From CAZKFN01 sp964552035 (GTDB lineage: Bacteria; Bacteroidota; Bacteroidia; Flavobacteriales_E; Vicingaceae): a DNA stretch of 26,955 nt. This document shows positions 22,458 through 26,955 of this stretch, in pieces. The position numbers were made by a program, and so were the translations under genes. The notes below the pieces were generated by a model. It did not search any database. It was not told the origin of the DNA and was given only the letters and a program-made list of their open reading frames with translations. The stretch is taken from positions 1-26,955 of the forward strand of contig CAZKFN010000022.1 of NCBI GenBank assembly GCA_964552035.1. The letters are read 5' to 3'. Every line of letters starts with the position of its first letter. Positions within the stretch are counted from its first letter, which is position 1.

Positions 22458-23732
22458 ATGAATGTCATATATACAAGATTAAGAGCGTTTTCACTTGGGC
22501 TGTTTTCATTTCTATTGATTTTTGGAACAAATCCATCCAATGCTTATTCACAAGACGGGGAGAAGTTATTTAAAAGCTATTGTGCTGCATGTCACAGTTC
22601 TGGTTCAAATCAATTGGTTGGTCCAGGACTAGCAGGTGCAACAGATAGACATGATATGGAATGGCTTTACGAATGGGTTAAAGACTCCCCTTCAATGATT
22701 GAGTCTGGAGAACCTAAAGCTGTTGAGATATTTGAGAAGTTTAATAAATTATTGATGCCTCCTCAGCCTGTTGATAACGATGAGATTGATGCAATTTTCG
22801 CATGGGTGGATGAGATTAATGCAGCATCAGCTGAAGGTGATGGTGTTGCGTCTTCTGGCGCTTCTTCTACTGTTGATGAAGCAGAAGAAGCTGATGATAG
22901 CTCTCAAACAACCTATATAATTTTAGCTGTGGTTCTTGCATTGCTCGTTTTAGTGTCTATCTTAAGAACGGTACAGCATTCACTAAAATTAGTTGATGCA
23001 AAAAGGAAAGGTGAAGAGCTCCCTGAACAAGAATCAATGTGGACCGCCTTAAAAACTTGGATAAAGGGAAATAAAACTATTGTTGCACTGATTGCAATGG
23101 TGATTTTAGTGCTCGTTCTTAAGGTAGGTTGGGATGCTGCCTTAAATATTGGAGTTTATACAGAATATGAACCTGAACAACCTATTAAGTTCTCTCACAA
23201 ATTACATGCTGGAGAAAATGGGATTGATTGTAACTACTGTCACAACACAGCAAGAAATAGCCAGACTGCAGGTATTCCTTCTGCAAGTACTTGTATGAAT
23301 TGCCATACCTATATTACTGAAGGACCTGAATATGGAGAAGAAGAAATTGCAAAAATATATGCTGCATTGGATTTTGACCCAGTAACTAAAACCTATGGGT
23401 CAAATCAAAAACCAATCAAATGGGTTAAGGTGCATAATCTTCCAGATTTGTCTTACTTCAATCACTCTCAACACGTAACGGTGGGGAAAATAGCATGTCA
23501 AGAATGTCATGGACCAGTTGAAACCTTTACAGTAGGTAAACAGCACAGTTCACTTACAATGGGTTGGTGTGTAGATTGTCATCGTGAAACGAAAGTTCAA
23601 ATGGAGAATAACGGATACTACGATGAAATTCATAAAAGATTGCCCGAAAAGCTGAGAGAAGAATTTATGAAGGACGGAAAAATTACAGTGTCAGAGCTTG
23701 GAGGAATCGAGTGTGCAAAATGTCATTATTAG
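22458..23732 (+). CDS. actA: Alternative Complex III subunit ActA, multihaem cytochrome c with N-terminal monohaem domain
   Basis: Electron-exit subunit of the quinol:electron-acceptor oxidoreductase ACIII, 424 residues. An export signal (about 1-30) is followed by a monohaem cytochrome c domain (CAACH at 42, likely Met ligand in LLMPPQPV), an acidic Ser/Asp/Glu linker, and two membrane helices (about 152-172 and 200-222). A periplasmic pentahaem domain completes it: CNYCH 258, CMNCH 279, CQECH 347, CVDCH 371 and CAKCH 419, the last nearly at the C-terminus. The pentahaem part is the standard ActA. The fused N-terminal cytochrome brings the total to six haem sites. actB follows after 26 bases. 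Confidence 0.92.
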   Translation: MNVIYTRLRAFSLGLFSFLLIFGTNPSNAYSQDGEKLFKSYCAACHSSGSNQLVGPGLAGATDRHDMEWLYEWVKDSPSMIESGEPKAVEIFEKFNKLLMPPQPVDNDEIDAIFAWVDEINAASAEGDGVASSGASSTVDEAEEADDSSQTTYIILAVVLALLVLVSILRTVQHSLKLVDAKRKGEELPEQESMWTALKTWIKGNKTIVALIAMVILVLVLKVGWDAALNIGVYTEYEPEQPIKFSHKLHAGENGIDCNYCHNTARNSQTAGIPSASTCMNCHTYITEGPEYGEEEIAKIYAALDFDPVTKTYGSNQKPIKWVKVHNLPDLSYFNHSQHVTVGKIACQECHGPVETFTVGKQHSSLTMGWCVDCHRETKVQMENNGYYDEIHKRLPEKLREEFMKDGKITVSELGGIECAKCHY

Positions 23733-23758
23733 GATTTATATAAGTAGAAGAGGATCTT

Positions 23759-26700
23759 ATGTCAAACAATAAAAAATATTGGAAAGGAATTGAGGAGTTA
23801 AATGATTCTCCTGTCTTTCAAGAGGTAAAACATAAAGAATTTAGTGAATACATCCCTGTGGAGGAATTTCTTGGGGAGGAAGAAAACACATTAGAAAGTT
23901 CGAATACAACAAGAAGAGATTTCTTGAAGTATCTCGGCTTTGGAGTTACAGCAGCATCGTTAGCAGCTTGTGAAGCTCCAGTAGTTAAGGCGATTCCTTA
24001 TTTGGTTAAATCAGATAAGGTTAAACCCGGAGTTCCTAATTATTATGCAACCGCTTTTTCGGATGGCCACGATTACGTTGAAATTGTCGTTAAAAACCGA
24101 GAAGGAAGACCTATTAAAATTGATGGAAATAAAAAATCTCCATTTACCAGAGGTGCAATTAATGCTAGAGTCAATTCTTCTGTACTAGAGCTTTATGACG
24201 GTAAACGACTTAAGGCACCACAAATAGGTGATAAGATTGTTAATTGGGGACAATTCAACAGTACGCTTAGAAAACAAATTGAAAACGCGATAAGTAGTGG
24301 TAAGAAAGTAAGATTAATGACTGCTTCTATTTATAGCCCTTCTACACTTCGACTAATCGATAAATTTAAAGAGGAATTTGCTGAAGGAGATGTACAACAT
24401 GTAACTTATGATGCAATATCATACAGTGGAATGCTAGAGGCGAATAAAGCATCTTTTGGGATACTCGCTCTACCTAACTATGATTTAACAAAAACAAAAT
24501 CAATTGTAAGTATTGGAGCAGATTTCTTAAATAGTTTCCCTAATTCAATTGCGCTAACTTCTCAATATGGAGAAAGTAGAAGGCCAACCAAAGGCTGGAT
24601 GTCTAAACATTTTCAATTTGAAAGTAGTTTTTCATTAACCGGCACCAACGCAGATGTTAGAGTTCCTGTTAAACCTTCTGAACATGCTGCTATCGTTGCT
24701 TCTTTATACAATCAAATTGCTGCTAAAACAGGAGGTCAGAAAATCTCTGCAGTAGCAACGGAGTATGAGGAAAGGATTAAACAAGCCGCAGATCATTTAC
24801 TAAAGAATAAAGGTGAATCCATCGTACTTTGTGGATTAAATGATGCCTCTACTCAAATAATTGTTAATGAAATCAATAATTTATTAGGGAATTACGGAAA
24901 TACACTAGATATTGAAAATCCTCTATACCTTAATAAAGGAATAGATGCCGAAGTAAATCAGTTGATTTCAGATATGAAAGCAGGAAAGGTAGGGGTATTA
25001 ATTACTTCTGGTATTAACCCTGTTTATAATATGCCATCAGAAAAAGGGTTTAAAGAAGCTATGGCAAAGGTTAAAACTACTGTAGCTTTCTCTTTGAGGC
25101 CTAATGAAACTACAGCTGAGAGCACTTTTCTAGCCGCTACTCATCATTATCTTGAGGCATGGAACGATTATAACCCAGTAAAAGGACATTATGTATTAGC
25201 TCAACCAACCATTAGACCATTATTTGATACGAATCAATTGGAAGATACTTTAATGGCATTGACTAAACAGTCAGGGAGTTATCACGATTACATTAAGGAG
25301 AATTGGAAATCATTAATAGCTAAAGAAATTGGATTTGAAGATTTCTGGATTAATACCCTTCATGAAGGATATTATGCCGCTGCTACTATAAAAGAAGCAA
25401 CAGATAATCAAGAAGAGGGTTCAGTTGGAGCAGATATAAATGCTGCAGCATCCAAATTGCCAAAACCAGCATCTGTAGAATGGGAGATTGAATTCTATCA
25501 AAAAGTAGGGATTGGTAATGGAAATCATGCTTATAATCCTTGGCTACAAGAGCTGCCAGATCCCGTATCTAAAATGACTTGGGATAATTACATTGCCATG
25601 AATCCAAGCGACGCTAGAGAAAATGGCTTTGCTACAGAATATGGAGAACAAAAAGATGCAGACACTATAAATATTACCATTAATGGGACTACTTTTAAAG
25701 GTGTGCCTGTTATTGCTCAACCAGGTCAAGCAAGAGGAACCCTAAGTGTTGCTGTTGGATATGGTCAAGTAATTGGTAAAAAGGATGAAGTAATAGGATT
25801 TAATGTATATCCTGCTATTTCAACTAAAAATAATCCTTCAAATTACTCAACAGAAGTAAGTTTTGAATCAGCTGGTAAAAGCTACCCCGTAGCAACAACT
25901 CAAACCCATCATACAATAATGGGTAGAGACTCCATCGTTAAGGAAACGGATTGGAGTACTTATGCTAATGGTTCTAAAGAAGATTATAATCCAGCGCATG
26001 AACTTCATACTCATGCTGGATTAAGAAATGTAAAGGATGTCACAATTTGGAATAGAGACATTAGAGATCGTGCAGGTCACCTCTGGGGAATGAGCATAGA
26101 TTTAAATGCTTGTATAGGGTGCGGGGCTTGTGTAACTTCATGTAATTCTGAAAATAATATTCCAGTGGTTGGAAAAGACGAAGTAAGAAGGTCTAGAGAG
26201 ATGCATTGGATAAGAATAGATAGATACTTTAGTAGTGCAGAGGAGCAGTTGCCAAAATCAGATCGTTCTTATAGAAAATTAGAAGTACCAGAAGACAACC
26301 CAATGGTTGTTCACCAACCGATGATGTGTCAGCATTGTAACGATGCACCTTGTGAAACAGTTTGTCCAGTTGCGGCAACTACACACAGTAACGAAGGACT
26401 AAATCAAATGACTTATAACCGTTGTATTGGTACAAGATACTGTGCTAACAACTGTCCTTATAAAGTAAGACGTTTTAACTGGTTTAGCTATAAAAATCTA
26501 GAAAAATTTGCAGATCTAAACCCATCGCAAGATGACTTGGGTAGAATGGTATTAAATCCTGATGTTACTGTTCGTTCAAGGGGCGTTATGGAAAAATGTA
26601 GTATGTGTGTTCAACGAATACAAGATGGTAAACTAACAGCTAAGAAAGAAGGTAGAATGGTGCTAGACGGAGAAATTGAAACAGCTTGTGCATCAGCTTG

Positions 26701-26866
26701 TCCAACAAACGCGATTACTTTTGGTGACTTAAATGATACAGAATCAAAAGTTCATAAAGAAAGTATTAGCGATCGTTCTTTCCGAGTGATTGAAGAAATC
26801 GGAACCGATGCGAATGTTTACTATCAAGTAAAAGTAAGAAACATAGAAAAAAATAATTTAGCTTAA
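23759..26866 (+). CDS. actB: Alternative Complex III subunit ActB, iron-sulfur/molybdopterin-like protein
   Basis: Large periplasmic subunit of ACIII, 1035 residues. Around residue 52 a twin-arginine motif TTRRDFLKYLGFG leads into a hydrophobic stretch ending in the lipobox LAAC (Cys71), so it is probably folded before Tat export and lipid-anchored. Residues about 90-740 resemble molybdopterin oxidoreductases; this region carries no cofactor in known ACIII. The C-terminal part binds the clusters: CIGCGACVTSC at 785, CQHCNDAPCETVC at 857, CIGTRYCANNCP at 889 (spacing C-x5-C, one Cys missing, as for the [3Fe-4S] cluster), and CSMC at 947 with CASACP at 977. AGAGGAT shortly before the ATG is one of the few Shine-Dalgarno-like sites here. 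Confidence 0.94.
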   Translation: MSNNKKYWKGIEELNDSPVFQEVKHKEFSEYIPVEEFLGEEENTLESSNTTRRDFLKYLGFGVTAASLAACEAPVVKAIPYLVKSDKVKPGVPNYYATAFSDGHDYVEIVVKNREGRPIKIDGNKKSPFTRGAINARVNSSVLELYDGKRLKAPQIGDKIVNWGQFNSTLRKQIENAISSGKKVRLMTASIYSPSTLRLIDKFKEEFAEGDVQHVTYDAISYSGMLEANKASFGILALPNYDLTKTKSIVSIGADFLNSFPNSIALTSQYGESRRPTKGWMSKHFQFESSFSLTGTNADVRVPVKPSEHAAIVASLYNQIAAKTGGQKISAVATEYEERIKQAADHLLKNKGESIVLCGLNDASTQIIVNEINNLLGNYGNTLDIENPLYLNKGIDAEVNQLISDMKAGKVGVLITSGINPVYNMPSEKGFKEAMAKVKTTVAFSLRPNETTAESTFLAATHHYLEAWNDYNPVKGHYVLAQPTIRPLFDTNQLEDTLMALTKQSGSYHDYIKENWKSLIAKEIGFEDFWINTLHEGYYAAATIKEATDNQEEGSVGADINAAASKLPKPASVEWEIEFYQKVGIGNGNHAYNPWLQELPDPVSKMTWDNYIAMNPSDARENGFATEYGEQKDADTINITINGTTFKGVPVIAQPGQARGTLSVAVGYGQVIGKKDEVIGFNVYPAISTKNNPSNYSTEVSFESAGKSYPVATTQTHHTIMGRDSIVKETDWSTYANGSKEDYNPAHELHTHAGLRNVKDVTIWNRDIRDRAGHLWGMSIDLNACIGCGACVTSCNSENNIPVVGKDEVRRSREMHWIRIDRYFSSAEEQLPKSDRSYRKLEVPEDNPMVVHQPMMCQHCNDAPCETVCPVAATTHSNEGLNQMTYNRCIGTRYCANNCPYKVRRFNWFSYKNLEKFADLNPSQDDLGRMVLNPDVTVRSRGVMEKCSMCVQRIQDGKLTAKKEGRMVLDGEIETACASACPTNAITFGDLNDTESKVHKESISDRSFRVIEEIGTDANVYYQVKVRNIEKNNLA

Positions 26867-26878
26867 AAATCAAATAGA

Positions 26879-26955
26879 ATGCAGCAAGAAGCAGCGATTA
26901 GAGAACCCTTAATATTAGGGGTAGAAACTTACGGTCAGATTACTGATGAGATAAT
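26879..26955 (+). CDS. actC: Alternative Complex III subunit ActC, N-terminal fragment
   Basis: Twenty-five codons run off the right edge: MQQEAAIREPLILGVETYGQ, then ITDEI. REPLI-x-G-x-x-TY-x-x-IT-[DE] is the N-terminal pattern of the NrfD-like quinol-binding membrane subunit ActC. It starts 12 bases after the actB stop, the expected gene order. Confidence 0.85.
   Translation, partial: MQQEAAIREPLILGVETYGQITDEI

Noticed and set aside
23971..25960. Functional molybdenum enzyme in the ActB central domain
   Set aside because: ActB proteins keep the molybdopterin oxidoreductase fold but lack the cofactor; I see no motif that would argue otherwise here.
1..26955. CRISPR arrays, insertion sequences, integrases, phage genes, rRNA
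   Set aside because: No regularly spaced repeats, no transposase or integrase motifs and no rRNA sequence were found; one tRNA is present but nothing mobile is inserted beside it.

Overview
The window is an AT-rich bacterial chromosome segment that fits Bacteroidota, probably Flavobacteriia or a close relative. The evidence is: promoter boxes of the Bacteroidota type (TTTG about 19-23 bases upstream of TAnnTTTG) before several genes; almost no Shine-Dalgarno sequences, with A-rich leaders instead; an Alternative Complex III gene set; and a GNAT - aspartate kinase cluster beside class I fructose-bisphosphatase, an arrangement I recall as common in Flavobacteriia. I see no insertion sequence, phage gene, CRISPR array or rRNA. 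Nearly all genes belong to recognisable families, and no non-coding stretch exceeds about 250 bases.

Layout. 37-3500 (minus): a compact four-gene cbb3-type oxidase operon. It encodes a CcoN with an extra N-terminal helix, a CcoO fused to a second cytochrome c domain, a small CxxC membrane protein, and a soluble-domain protein with a C-terminal helix. It is preceded by a leader and promoter region holding three GACA-N4-TGTC inverted repeats. 3733-5457 (minus): membrane glycosyltransferase-like protein with TPRs. 5523-6533 (minus): fructose-1,6-bisphosphatase. 6640-8390 (plus): GNAT acetyltransferase and aspartate kinase. 8395-9330 (minus): D-2-hydroxyacid dehydrogenase. 9496-10590 (plus): lipoprotein with seven WKN-type repeats, a probable seven-bladed propeller. 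10754-12772 (plus): pncB-pncA, NAD salvage. 12778-16229 (minus): TolC - membrane-fusion protein - TsaB operon. 16393-17187 (minus): protein of unknown function. 17408-18538 (plus): alanine racemase. 18535-21012 (minus): TPR sensor with a SpoIIE/PP2C phosphatase domain. 21155-21526 (plus): DoxX-family protein. 21539-21610 (minus): tRNA-Arg(CCT). 21676-22218 (minus): SPOR protein. 22458-end (plus): actA, actB and the first codons of actC of Alternative Complex III.

How it fits together. The two ends carry the two halves of an aerobic respiratory chain: a quinol:cytochrome c/electron-carrier oxidoreductase (ACIII, right edge) and a cbb3-type oxygen reductase (left edge). The middle is metabolic and envelope housekeeping. 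The least explained signals are the triple inverted repeat upstream of the oxidase, placed like activator sites relative to a predicted promoter; the unusual oxidase subunit set; the extra haem domain on ActA; and two genes whose -7 box lies so close to the ATG that their mRNAs may be leaderless. I did not find a wholly new multi-gene system; the oxidase regulatory region and its two uncharacterised partner proteins are the best candidates for something undescribed.
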